A stretch of DNA of 51,715 bases. Origin: Sphaerotilus natans. Its GTDB lineage: Bacteria > Pseudomonadota > Gammaproteobacteria > Burkholderiales > Burkholderiaceae_C. The first letter of the stretch is position 1; every line of letters starts with the position of its first letter. Under the pieces are notes generated by a model. It searched no databases. It worked only from the letters and a program-made list of their open reading frames with translations, and was not told where the DNA came from. Below are positions 28,888 to 37,795 of the stretch, in pieces. The stretch covers positions 1 to 51,715 of the forward strand of contig NZ_FTMZ01000030.1 of assembly GCF_900156335.1 (NCBI RefSeq). The letters run 5' to 3'. The position numbers and the translations under genes are program-made.

Positions 28888-30318
28888 ATGATGTTCGATG
28901 AAATGAATGCGAGCGGTCCGGTCGTCCGGGACCACTACCGTACCTATGAGCGCTGGCTGCAGCAGCAGCCCGGAGAGGTCATGCAGGCCCGCCGGGAGGA
29001 GGCGGAGATGATCTTCCGCCGTGTCGGCATCACCTTCGCCGTCTATGGCGACAAGGATTCCGGCGAAGGCACCGAGCGGCTGATCCCCTTCGACCTGATC
29101 CCGCGCGTGATTCCCGCCCACGAATGGCGCGAGCTGGAAGCCGGCCTGCGCCAGCGGGTCACCGCGCTGAACCGCTTCATCCACGACGTTTACCACGGCC
29201 AGGAGATCGTCAAGGCCGGCATCGTGCCGCCGGAGCAGATCCTGGCCAATGCGCAGTACCGCCCGGAAATGATCGGCGTGGACGTGCCCGGCGGCATCTA
29301 CTCGCACATCGCCGGCATCGACATCGTGCGCGCGGCCAACCCCGACGGCTCGGGCACCTACTACGTGCTGGAGGACAACCTGCGCGTGCCCTCGGGCGTG
29401 AGCTACATGCTCGAGAACCGCAAGATGATGATGCGGCTCTTTCCCGAGCTGTTCGCGCAGCACCGCATCGCGCCGGTCGCGCACTACCCCGATCTGCTGC
29501 TGGAGACGCTGCGCTCGGTGGCGCCGGGCGGCATCAACGATCCGACGGTGGTGGTGCTGACGCCGGGCATGTACAACTCGGCCTACTTCGAGCACGCCTT
29601 CCTGGCGCAGCAGATGGGCGTCGAGCTGGTCGAGGGCCAGGACCTGTTCGTCAAGGACAACTTCGTCTTCATGCGCACCACGCGCGGCCCGAAGCGCGTC
29701 GACGTGATCTACCGCCGCCTCGACGACGACTTCCTCGATCCGCTGGCCTTCCGGCCGGACTCGACGCTGGGCTGCCCCGGCCTGCTGGCGGCCTACCGCG
29801 CCGGCAACGTGACGCTCTCCAACGCCATCGGCACGGGCGTGGCCGACGACAAGTCGATCTACGCCTACGTGCCGAAGATGGTCGAGTTCTACCTCGGCGA
29901 GAAGCCGATCCTGAACAACGTCCCGACCTGGCAGTGCCGCGAGACCGAGGACTTCAAGTACGTGCTCGACCACCTGCCCGAGCTGGTCGTCAAGGAGGTC
30001 CACGGCGCCGGCGGCTACGGCATGCTGGTCGGCCCGGCCGCGAGCAAGGACGAGATCGCGAAGTTCCGCGAGCACCTGATCGCCAATCCGACCAACTACA
30101 TCGCGCAGCCGACGCTGAGCCTGTCGACCTGCCCGACCTTCGTGGAGAAGGGCATCGCGCCGCGTCACATCGACCTGCGTCCCTTCGTGCTGTCCGGGCG
30201 CAACGAGGTGCAGATGGTCTGCGGTGGCCTGACCCGCGTGGCGCTGAAGGAGGGCTCGCTGGTGGTCAACTCCTCGCAGGGCGGCGGCACCAAGGACACC
30301 TGGGTGCTCGAGGACTGA
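28888..30318 (+). CDS. Circularly permuted ATP-grasp protein (copy 1)
   Basis: This cytoplasmic enzyme of the CP_ATPgrasp family (formerly DUF404/DUF407) is predicted to join a carboxylate to an amine with ATP. It has 476 residues. Key blocks are intact: VLEDNLRVPSGVSYMLENR near 155, and HIDLRPFVLSGRN with the final SQGGGTKDTWVLED. The glycine-rich loop VVKEVHGAGGYGM contains Lys369. It starts 53 bp after comEC; the ATG at 28891 is an equal alternative. It is followed 54 bp later by a separate alpha-E gene, the usual partner. The substrate is unknown. Confidence 0.9.
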   Translation: MMFDEMNASGPVVRDHYRTYERWLQQQPGEVMQARREEAEMIFRRVGITFAVYGDKDSGEGTERLIPFDLIPRVIPAHEWRELEAGLRQRVTALNRFIHDVYHGQEIVKAGIVPPEQILANAQYRPEMIGVDVPGGIYSHIAGIDIVRAANPDGSGTYYVLEDNLRVPSGVSYMLENRKMMMRLFPELFAQHRIAPVAHYPDLLLETLRSVAPGGINDPTVVVLTPGMYNSAYFEHAFLAQQMGVELVEGQDLFVKDNFVFMRTTRGPKRVDVIYRRLDDDFLDPLAFRPDSTLGCPGLLAAYRAGNVTLSNAIGTGVADDKSIYAYVPKMVEFYLGEKPILNNVPTWQCRETEDFKYVLDHLPELVVKEVHGAGGYGMLVGPAASKDEIAKFREHLIANPTNYIAQPTLSLSTCPTFVEKGIAPRHIDLRPFVLSGRNEVQMVCGGLTRVALKEGSLVVNSSQGGGTKDTWVLED

Positions 30319-30372
30319 GCCGGGCGTGACGCCCGCACAACGACAACGAAAGACAAGGTCAAGGATTTCCGC

Positions 30373-31326
30373 ATGCTGTCTCGAACCGCCGACCACCTGT
30401 TCTGGATGTCGCGCTACATGGAGCGCGCCGAGAACACCGCCCGGATGCTCGACGTCAACTACCAGACCGCGCTGCTGCCGCAGTCGGCGGCTGTCTCCGA
30501 GCTGGGCTGGCGCGGCCTGCTGAGCATTTCCGAGCTCAGCGGCGACTTCGCGCGCCGCTATGGCGACGTGACCGCCGCCACCGTCATGACCTACATGGTC
30601 CGCGACGAGCGCAACCCGTCGTCGATCTGGAGCTGCCTGCGCGCGGCGCGCGAGAACGCCCGCGCGGTGCGCGGCGCGCTGACCACCGAGGTCTGGGAGA
30701 CCACCAACCAGACCTGGCTGGAGTTCAACCGCCTGCTGCGCGACGGCCTGCTCGAGCGCGACCCCAGCGCGCTGTTCGAGTGGGTGAAGTTCCGCTCGCA
30801 CCTGTCGCGCGGCGTGCAGGTCGGCACGATGCTGCAGGACGAGGCGCTGCACTTCGTGCGCATCGGCACCTTCCTGGAGCGCGCCGACAACACCGCGCGG
30901 CTGCTCGACGTCAAGTTCCATGCGGTCGAGAGCGACTTCTACGGCGCCGCCGACGACCGCGACCAGGAGTACGACTTCTACCACTGGGCGGCGATCCTGC
31001 GTTCGGTCTCCGGCTTCGAGGTCTACCGCAAGGTCTACCGCAACGTCATCCAGTCGGACAAGGTCGCCGAGCTGCTGATCCTGCGCCCGGACATGCCGCG
31101 CTCGCTGGCCGCCTGCACGCAGGAGGTGGAGGTCAACCTGAAGCTGGTGGCCAACGACCACTCGTCGGAGACGCTGCGCCGCGCGGGTCGGCTGCACGCC
31201 GATCTGGAGTACGGCCGCATCGACGAGATCCTCGCCACCGGCCTGCATGCCTACCTGACGCAGTTCCTCGACCGCGTCAACGAGCTGGGCGCGGGCATCA
31301 GCCGCGACTTCCTCGTCGCGGTCTGA
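30373..31326 (+). CDS. Alpha-E domain protein (DUF403)
   Basis: This all-helical protein of 317 residues begins with the family signature LFWMSRYMERAENTARML (residues 9-26), which recurs in altered form near 170-185 (GTFLERADNTARLL). Alpha-E proteins almost always sit beside circularly permuted ATP-grasp genes and are thought to form part of the same ligase complex; their biochemical role is not established. Its gene lies 54 bp after copy 1 of the ATP-grasp gene and has the usual N-terminus MLSRTA. Confidence 0.9.
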   Translation: MLSRTADHLFWMSRYMERAENTARMLDVNYQTALLPQSAAVSELGWRGLLSISELSGDFARRYGDVTAATVMTYMVRDERNPSSIWSCLRAARENARAVRGALTTEVWETTNQTWLEFNRLLRDGLLERDPSALFEWVKFRSHLSRGVQVGTMLQDEALHFVRIGTFLERADNTARLLDVKFHAVESDFYGAADDRDQEYDFYHWAAILRSVSGFEVYRKVYRNVIQSDKVAELLILRPDMPRSLAACTQEVEVNLKLVANDHSSETLRRAGRLHADLEYGRIDEILATGLHAYLTQFLDRVNELGAGISRDFLVAV

Positions 31327-31461
31327 CGGACGGACTGATTCCTGCCGCGGACCGGACCCGTGCCGGCCCCGCTCGCCCCGGCGAACCGTCGTGCACCGTG
31401 CGGTCATGCACGGTGACTACAGTCGCCGGGGTCGTCTTTTCATTTCAAGAAAGATCACGCC
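31327..31461 (+). promoter_or_regulatory. Gap with a perfect inverted repeat before the transglutaminase-DUF2126 gene
   Basis: CACCGTGC (31394-31401) and GCACGGTG (31408-31415) form an 8-bp inverted repeat with a 6-base spacer. A TACAGT box follows immediately (31418-31423) and could be a -10 element. This may be an internal promoter with an operator inside the ATP-grasp cluster. Confidence 0.4.
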
Positions 31462-34400
31462 GTGTCCATCCACGTCGCTCTCCATCACGTCACCCACTAC
31501 CGGTATGACCGGCCGGTGACGCTCTCGCCCCAGGTGGTGCGCCTGCGCCCGGCGCCGCACTGCCGCACGCCGGTGCTGTCGTACTCGCTGCGCGTCGAGC
31601 CCGAGACGCATTTCATCAACTGGCAGCAGGATCCGTTCTCGAACTATCTCGCCCGCCTGGTCTTCCCGGAGAAGACCACGCAGTTCAAGGTCACCATCGA
31701 TCTGGTGGCCGAGATGGCGGTCTACAACCCCTTCGACTTCTTCCTCGAGCCGGGCGCCGAGAACTTCCCCTTCGTCTACGAGGACGGCCTGAAGCAGGAA
31801 CTGGCCCCGTACCTGGAGCCGGCGCCGGCCACGCCCGCGCTGCAGGCCTTCCTCGACACCATCGACCGCAGCGAGGTGCGCACGATCGACTTCCTGGTCG
31901 GGCTGAACCAGCGCCTGCAGAACGAGATCCGCTACACCATCCGCCTCGAGCCGGGCGTGCAGACGCCGGAGGAGACGCTGACCAAGGCCTCGGGCTCCTG
32001 TCGCGACACCGGCTGGCTGCTGGTGGAGACGCTGCGCCACATGGGCCTGGCCGCGCGCTTCGTCTCCGGCTACCTGATCCAGCTGAAGTCCGACGTCGTC
32101 GCCCTGGATGGCCCCAGCGGCACCGAGGTCGACTTCACCGACCTGCATGCCTGGTGCGAGGTCTATCTGCCGGGCGCGGGCTGGATCGGGCTGGACCCGA
32201 CCTCGGGCCTGCTGGCCGGCGAGGGCCACATCCCGCTGGCCTGCTCGCCGCAGCCCTCCAGCGCGGCGCCGATCACCGGCGCGGTCGACGAGTGCGAGGT
32301 CGAGTTCGCGCACGAGATGAAGATCACGCGCATCTGGGAATCCCCGCGCGTGACCAAGCCCTACAGCGAGGACCAGTGGTCGGCGGTGCTGGCGCTGGGC
32401 GAGCAGGTCGATGCCGAGCTGGTCGCGGGCGACGTGCGCCTGACGATGGGCGGCGAGCCGACCTTCGTCTCGGTCGACGACCGCGATGGCGCCGAGTGGA
32501 ACACCGACGCGCTCGGCCCCACGAAGCGGCTCTACGCCACCGAGCTGGTACAGCGCCTGCGCGACGAGTACGGCCAGGGCGGCTTCCTGCACTTCGGCCA
32601 GGGCAAGTGGTACCCGGGCGAGCAGCTGCCGCGCTGGGCGCTGTCGGCCTACTGGCGCGCCGACGGCCAGCCGTGCTGGCACGACATGTCGCTGTTCGCC
32701 GACGAGCGCGACAACCACCAGTACACCTCGGCCGATGCCAAGCGTTTCATGCTGGGCCTGACCGCGCGCCTGGGCCTGACCGACCAGTTCGTGCAGACCG
32801 GCTATGAGGACACCTGGTACTACCTGTGGCGCGAGCGCCGCCTGCCGGTCAACGTCGACCCGTTCGACTCGCGGCTGGACGACGAGCTCGAGCGCATGCG
32901 CCTGCGCCGTGTCTTCGACCAGGGCCTGGAGCAGGAGATCGGCTACGTGCTGCCGATCAAGCCGGCCGAGGGCCCGGCGCTGGGCGGCCCGCGCTGGGTC
33001 ACCGGCCCGTGGTTCTTCCGCGACGAGCGCATGTACCTGGTGCCCGGCGACTCGCCGATGGGCTACCGCCTGCCGCTGGACTCGCTGCCCTGGGTGGCGA
33101 AGAAGGACTATCCCTTCCTGATCGAGCAGGATCCGTTCGCGCCGCGCGACGCGCTGCCGGCCGCCCATGTGGTGCGCCAGCAGTACGCCGCGCATGTGGC
33201 CGGCGGCGGCTTCGCCGAAGGCGGCACGGTGGCGCTGCAGGGCGGCACCTTCGACGGCGACTACGGCTTCGGCGACATCTACGGCAATGCCGACGGCAGC
33301 ACCGCCACCGGCAGCACAGCCCGTCATCCCCGCGAAGGCGGGGACCCACGCGGTCAGACGGCGCTGGATGGCGGCGTGGCCGGTGCGGCGGGCGTGGATT
33401 CCCGCCTGCGCGGCAATGACGGGAATGGGACCGGCGCGACCGGCCGCGCCGGCACCCTGTCGCCGCTCGACGGCCTGAGCGCCGAGGAACTGGCGCGCCA
33501 TCCGCAGCGCTTCGAGTCGGCGCACTGGATCACCCGCACCGCGCTGTGCGTCGAGGTGCGCGACCCGCGCCGCGCCAACGGCCCGAAGGCCGAGAAGGTC
33601 GGCAGCCCGTCGGGCGTGATGTATGTCTTCATGCCGCCGCTGGCGCGCCTGGAGGACTACCTCGAACTGCTCGCCGCCATCGAGGCCACGGCGGCCGCGC
33701 AGGGCGTGAAGGTCGTGCTGGAAGGCTACCCGCCGCCGCGCGATCCGCGCCTGACGCTGCTGCAGGTCACGCCCGACCCCGGCGTCATCGAGGTCAACAT
33801 CCACCCGGCGAAGAACTGGCGCCAGCTGGTCCAGCACACCGAGTTCCTCTACGACGCGGCCTGGAAGACGCGCCTGTCGACCGAGAAGTTCATGCTCGAC
33901 GGCCGCCACACCGGCACCGGCGGGGGCAACCACATGGTCATGGGCGGCGCCACGCCGGCGGACTCGCCCTTCCTGCGCCGGCCGGACCTGCTGGCCTCGC
34001 TCCTGGTCTACTGGCACAACCATCCCTCGCTGTCCTACCTGTTCTCGGGCCTGTTCATCGGCCCGACCAGCCAGGCCCCGCGGGTGGACGAGGCGCGCAA
34101 CGACCAGGTCTACGAGCTGGAGATCGCGCTGCGCGAGATCGAGCGCAACAAGGGTGTCTACGGCGCGGACATGCCGCCCTGGCTGGTCGACCGCACGCTG
34201 CGCAACGTGCTGATCGACGTCACCGGCAACACGCACCGCAGCGAGTTCTGCATCGACAAGCTGTATTCGCCTGATTCCAGCACCGGCCGGCTGGGTCTGC
34301 TGGAGCTGCGCGCCTTCGAGATGCCGCCGCACGCGAAGATGTCGATCGTGCAGCAGCTGCTGCTGCGCACGCTGATCGCGCGCTTCTGGAACGAGCCCTA

Positions 34401-35094
34401 CCGCGCGCCGCTGGTGCGCTGGGGCACCGAGCTGCATGACCGCTTCCTGCTGCCGAGCTTCGTGCGCATGGACTTCGAGGACGTGATGGAGGACCTGCAG
34501 CGCGCCGGCTATGGCTTCGACGCCGCCTGGTTCGCGCCGCATTTCGAGTTCCGCTTCCCGAAGGTCGGCGAGGTCTCGGCCAAGGGCGTGCATCTGACGC
34601 TGCGCAGCGCGCTCGAGCCCTGGCACGTCATGGGCGAGGAAGGCGCGATCGGCGGCACGGTGCGCTATGTGGACTCGTCGCTGGAGCGCATCGAGGTGCA
34701 TGTCAGCGGTCTGGTCGAGCGCCGCCATGTGGTGACGGTCAACGGCGTGCCGCTGCCGCTGCAGCCCACCGGCCGTGTCGGCGAGTATGTGGCGGGCGTG
34801 CGCTACCGCGCCTGGCAGCCGCCCTCGGCGCTGCACCCGACCATCGGCGTGCACGCGCCGCTGACCTTCGATCTGGTCGACACCTGGAACGAGCGTTCGC
34901 TGGGCGGCTGCCAGTACCACGTCGCGCATCCGGGCGGGCGCAACCACGAGACCTTCCCGGTGAACTCCTACGAGGCCGAGAGCCGCCGCCTGGCGCGCTT
35001 CTTCGCGATGGGTCATACCCCGGGTCGCATGGTCGTCGGCGAGACCAAGCGCAGCCTGGAGTTCCCGTTCACGCTGGACCTGCGCCGGGGCTGA
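31462..35094 (+). CDS. Transglutaminase-like protein fused to DUF2126 amidoligase domain
   Basis: This 1210-residue two-part protein starts with GTG at 31462. The N-terminal half has the bacterial transglutaminase N domain (residues 1-90) and a papain-like core with triad Cys180 (SGSCRDTGW), His229 (DLHAWCEV) and Asp245 (GLDPTSG). The C-terminal half (about 330-1190) is DUF2126, a predicted glutamine-synthetase-like amide ligase. Its blocks include LTMGGEPTFVS, TPDPGVIEVNIHPAKNW and GGGNHMVMGG. Residues 620-654 are encoded by a palindromic intergenic-type repeat inserted in frame. It falls in a loop region full of Gly/Thr, so both domains probably still fold. Such fusions lie beside CP-ATP-grasp and alpha-E genes. 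Confidence 0.92.
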   Translation: MSIHVALHHVTHYRYDRPVTLSPQVVRLRPAPHCRTPVLSYSLRVEPETHFINWQQDPFSNYLARLVFPEKTTQFKVTIDLVAEMAVYNPFDFFLEPGAENFPFVYEDGLKQELAPYLEPAPATPALQAFLDTIDRSEVRTIDFLVGLNQRLQNEIRYTIRLEPGVQTPEETLTKASGSCRDTGWLLVETLRHMGLAARFVSGYLIQLKSDVVALDGPSGTEVDFTDLHAWCEVYLPGAGWIGLDPTSGLLAGEGHIPLACSPQPSSAAPITGAVDECEVEFAHEMKITRIWESPRVTKPYSEDQWSAVLALGEQVDAELVAGDVRLTMGGEPTFVSVDDRDGAEWNTDALGPTKRLYATELVQRLRDEYGQGGFLHFGQGKWYPGEQLPRWALSAYWRADGQPCWHDMSLFADERDNHQYTSADAKRFMLGLTARLGLTDQFVQTGYEDTWYYLWRERRLPVNVDPFDSRLDDELERMRLRRVFDQGLEQEIGYVLPIKPAEGPALGGPRWVTGPWFFRDERMYLVPGDSPMGYRLPLDSLPWVAKKDYPFLIEQDPFAPRDALPAAHVVRQQYAAHVAGGGFAEGGTVALQGGTFDGDYGFGDIYGNADGSTATGSTARHPREGGDPRGQTALDGGVAGAAGVDSRLRGNDGNGTGATGRAGTLSPLDGLSAEELARHPQRFESAHWITRTALCVEVRDPRRANGPKAEKVGSPSGVMYVFMPPLARLEDYLELLAAIEATAAAQGVKVVLEGYPPPRDPRLTLLQVTPDPGVIEVNIHPAKNWRQLVQHTEFLYDAAWKTRLSTEKFMLDGRHTGTGGGNHMVMGGATPADSPFLRRPDLLASLLVYWHNHPSLSYLFSGLFIGPTSQAPRVDEARNDQVYELEIALREIERNKGVYGADMPPWLVDRTLRNVLIDVTGNTHRSEFCIDKLYSPDSSTGRLGLLELRAFEMPPHAKMSIVQQLLLRTLIARFWNEPYRAPLVRWGTELHDRFLLPSFVRMDFEDVMEDLQRAGYGFDAAWFAPHFEFRFPKVGEVSAKGVHLTLRSALEPWHVMGEEGAIGGTVRYVDSSLERIEVHVSGLVERRHVVTVNGVPLPLQPTGRVGEYVAGVRYRAWQPPSALHPTIGVHAPLTFDLVDTWNERSLGGCQYHVAHPGGRNHETFPVNSYEAESRRLARFFAMGHTPGRMVVGETKRSLEFPFTLDLRRG
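33320..33423. repeat. REP-like palindromic element inserted in frame
   Basis: Two 31-bp arms, 33320-33350 and 33393-33423, are inverted copies of each other with a few mismatches. The core reads CGTCATCCCCGCGAAGG on one side and TGGATTCCCGCCTGCGCGG on the other. This is the well-known type whose unit encodes 'RHPREGGDP' in one direction and 'VPAFAGMT' in the other, similar to dRS3-like repeats of Neisseria and repeats in many beta- and gammaproteobacteria. It sits inside the DUF2126 gene and adds about 35 codons without shifting the frame. It is normally intergenic, so the position is unusual. Confidence 0.85.
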
Positions 35095-35200
35095 TCGCTG
35101 CCGCGACGGCTGATCCGGAACTGCAACATCGGTACGCGTCGGGACACGATTGCGGCTCTCCCGGAGCCGCAAGTCCCGCGCTCCGGTGCATGATGCGCCG

Positions 35201-37795
35201 ATGCAATCGAGTCTTCTTCCCGACGAGACGCCCGGGGCGGCCCTTCTGGCCGCCGCGTCGGCGCTGGCCGGAACGACCGGACACCATGACGAGCTGCGCG
35301 GGGTGCTCGTCGGATCCGGATCCCCGGCGACCCCCTCCGGCCTGGCGCCGGTGTGGGAACGCTTCTTCGAGGCCAACGGCGTGGCCGGCTGGCTGGACCT
35401 GTCCGCACGCCTGTCGCGGGTGCAGCGCCGGGTGCGCGAGGATGGTGCGACCTACAACGTCTATGCCGAAGGCGGCGAGAGCGCACGCTCCTGGCCGCTG
35501 GAGCTGCTGCCGCTGCTGATCACGCCCGACGAGTGGCGTCACATCGAGGCCGGCGTGCGCCAGCGCGCGCGCCTGCTCGACGCGACGCTTGCCGATCTCT
35601 ACGGCCCGCAGGACCTGCTGCACGACGGCCTGCTGCCGCCCTCGCTGGTGCTGGCGCATCCGCAGTACCTGAGGCCGATGCACGGCGTGCGCCCGGCCGG
35701 CAACCGCTGGCTGCATGTGGTGGCCTTCGACCTGGCGCGTGCGCCCGACGGCAGCTGGCGGGTGGTCGGCCAGCGCACCCAGTCGCCCTCGGGCCTGGGC
35801 TATCTGCTGGAGAACCGGCTGATCATCGGCCAGCAGTTTCCCGAGGCCTTCCGCGCGCTGAAAGTGCAACGGGTGGCCTCGGCCTTCCGCACGATGATCG
35901 AGGGCCTGCTGCGCGACAGCCCGGCCGGCGCGCACTCGCGCATCGCGCTGCTGACGCCGGGGCCGCGCAACGAGACCTACTTCGAGCATGTCTTCCTGGC
36001 GCGCTATCTGGGCATCACGCTGGTGGAGGGCTCGGACCTGACGGTGCGCGGCAACCGGCTTTATCTCAAGACGCTCGGCGGGCTGGAGCAGGTGCATGTG
36101 CTGCTGCGCCGGGTCGACGACGAGTGGCTCGATCCGCTGGAGCTGCGCCCGGACTCGGCGCTGGGCGTGCCGGGCCTGGTGCAGGCGGTGCGCGCCGGCG
36201 AGCTGGTGCTGGCCAATGCGCCCGGCGCCGGCGTGCTGGAAAGCCCCGGCCTGAGCGCCTTCTGGCCCGGCATCGCCGACCGGCTGCTGGGCGAGCCCCT
36301 GAAGCTGCCGGCGCACACCAGCTGGTGGTGCGGCGAGGCCAGCGTCTGGGAGGCGACCCGCCCGCGGCTGCGCGACTACCTGATCGTGCCGACCTTCCCG
36401 GCCGGCGCGGTGACGCGCAGCTTCGCGCCGGTGATGACCAGCGAGCTCTCGCCGCAGGCGCTGCGCGAGTGGGAGGCACGCATCGACGCCGACCGCGCCG
36501 CGCACACGCTGGTGATGCCGGCGCGTCCCTCCGAGCTGCCGGTCTGGCATGGCGGACGGCTCGAGCCGCGCCCGGTGGTGGTGCGGGTCTACGCGATGTC
36601 GGACGGCGCCGGTGGCTGGCAGGTGCTGCCCGGCGGCCTGACCCGGGTGGCCGGGCGGCGCAGCGGCGTCGATGCCTACCTGTCGATGCAGTCCGGCTCG
36701 GCCAGCACCGACACCTGGGTGCTGACCGACGGCGAGGTCGACGCCACCACGCTGCTGCCGCGTCCGCTCGATGCTGCCGACCTGGCCGGCTGGCGACGGG
36801 TGGTCACCAGCCGGGCGGCGGAAAATCTCTTCTGGCTCGGCCGCTACACCGAGCGGGCCGAGAACTCGGTGCGGCTGGCGCGGCTGGCGCTGGAGGCGCT
36901 GCCCGCGGGCAGCGCGCCGGTGCTGCAGGTGCTGCACCGGCTGCTGGTCGGGCAGGGCATGATCGGCGCGGCGGTACCGCTGCCGGTGCAGGGCTCCTCG
37001 CAGGCCGCAAGGGTGTTCGAGCGGGCGCTGATCCATTCGCTCGGCGACACCCGCGGCAGCTTCAGCGTGGCCTACAACCTGCAGGCGCTGCGCCAGTGCG
37101 CCGAGGCGCTGCGCGAGCGGCTCTCGACCGAGCACTGGGGTCTGATCAAGCACCTGAGCGAGCTGTTCTCTCGCCAGCTCGCCGGCATCGGCGCGCGCGA
37201 GGGCCACGAGCCGCTCAGCGACGTGCTGGGCGTGCTCAACCAGGCCGCGCTGCATCTGGCGGCCATCACCGGCGCGCAGACCGACCGCATGACCCGCGAC
37301 GACGGCTGGCGCCTGCTCAGCGTCGCGCGCCAGATCGAGCGGCTCGACATGCTGGCGCAGGCGCTGGAGGCCGGCTTCGAGGCCGGGCTGCACGATCTGG
37401 ACGACGGCTTCGCGCTGCTGCTGGGCCTGTTCGACTCGACCATCACCTACCGCGCGCAGTTCCAGGCCCGCCGCGAGGTGCCGCCGCTGCTGCATCTGCT
37501 GGTGCAGGACACCGACAACCCGCGCTCGCTGGCCTGGGTGGCGCGCACGCTGCGCGAGCGGCTGCGCAAGCTCGCCCGCCACGATCCGGACTGGGCCGCG
37601 GCGGTCACGCTGACCCTGCCGCGCCCGTCGGACTGGTCGCTCGAGACGCTCAGCACCCGCGACGCCCACGGCCGCCACAGCGCCCTGATGAGCGCGCTGC
37701 AGGAATGCCACCAGGCCGCGCTGGGCGTCTCCGGCGAGATCAGCCGGCATCTGTTTTCCCATGTCGGCCCGGCCGACCGCACCGTCTGGCAATGA
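35201..37795 (+). CDS. Circularly permuted ATP-grasp (degenerate copy 2) fused to alpha-E domain
   Basis: The 864 residues join an ATP-grasp-like part (about 60-530) to an alpha-E domain (about 540-850) that opens with AENLFWLGRYTERAENSVRL. The structural blocks align with copy 1 (SGLGYLLENRLIIGQQFPE, TPGPRNETYFEHVFLARYLG, STDTWVL). The nucleotide-binding ones do not. The glycine loop KEVHGAGGYGM is replaced by VPTFPAGAVTRSF (about 396-408), and the EDN before 'PSG' is replaced by QRTQ. It is likely a catalytically dead partner or one with changed chemistry. The start at 35201 (MQSSLLPDE) is the most conservative; upstream starts at 35150 would add 17 basic residues. Confidence 0.88.
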   Translation: MQSSLLPDETPGAALLAAASALAGTTGHHDELRGVLVGSGSPATPSGLAPVWERFFEANGVAGWLDLSARLSRVQRRVREDGATYNVYAEGGESARSWPLELLPLLITPDEWRHIEAGVRQRARLLDATLADLYGPQDLLHDGLLPPSLVLAHPQYLRPMHGVRPAGNRWLHVVAFDLARAPDGSWRVVGQRTQSPSGLGYLLENRLIIGQQFPEAFRALKVQRVASAFRTMIEGLLRDSPAGAHSRIALLTPGPRNETYFEHVFLARYLGITLVEGSDLTVRGNRLYLKTLGGLEQVHVLLRRVDDEWLDPLELRPDSALGVPGLVQAVRAGELVLANAPGAGVLESPGLSAFWPGIADRLLGEPLKLPAHTSWWCGEASVWEATRPRLRDYLIVPTFPAGAVTRSFAPVMTSELSPQALREWEARIDADRAAHTLVMPARPSELPVWHGGRLEPRPVVVRVYAMSDGAGGWQVLPGGLTRVAGRRSGVDAYLSMQSGSASTDTWVLTDGEVDATTLLPRPLDAADLAGWRRVVTSRAAENLFWLGRYTERAENSVRLARLALEALPAGSAPVLQVLHRLLVGQGMIGAAVPLPVQGSSQAARVFERALIHSLGDTRGSFSVAYNLQALRQCAEALRERLSTEHWGLIKHLSELFSRQLAGIGAREGHEPLSDVLGVLNQAALHLAAITGAQTDRMTRDDGWRLLSVARQIERLDMLAQALEAGFEAGLHDLDDGFALLLGLFDSTITYRAQFQARREVPPLLHLLVQDTDNPRSLAWVARTLRERLRKLARHDPDWAAAVTLTLPRPSDWSLETLSTRDAHGRHSALMSALQECHQAALGVSGEISRHLFSHVGPADRTVWQ

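Noticed and set aside
33320-33423. Insertion sequence remnant in the DUF2126 gene
   Set aside because: No transposase fragment or target duplication is visible; the arms match a short palindromic repeat type instead.
31417-35376. Minus-strand open frame of over 1300 codons opposite the DUF2126 gene
   Set aside because: It is a shadow of strong GC bias at third positions; no recognisable domain, and the plus-strand protein has full catalytic motifs.
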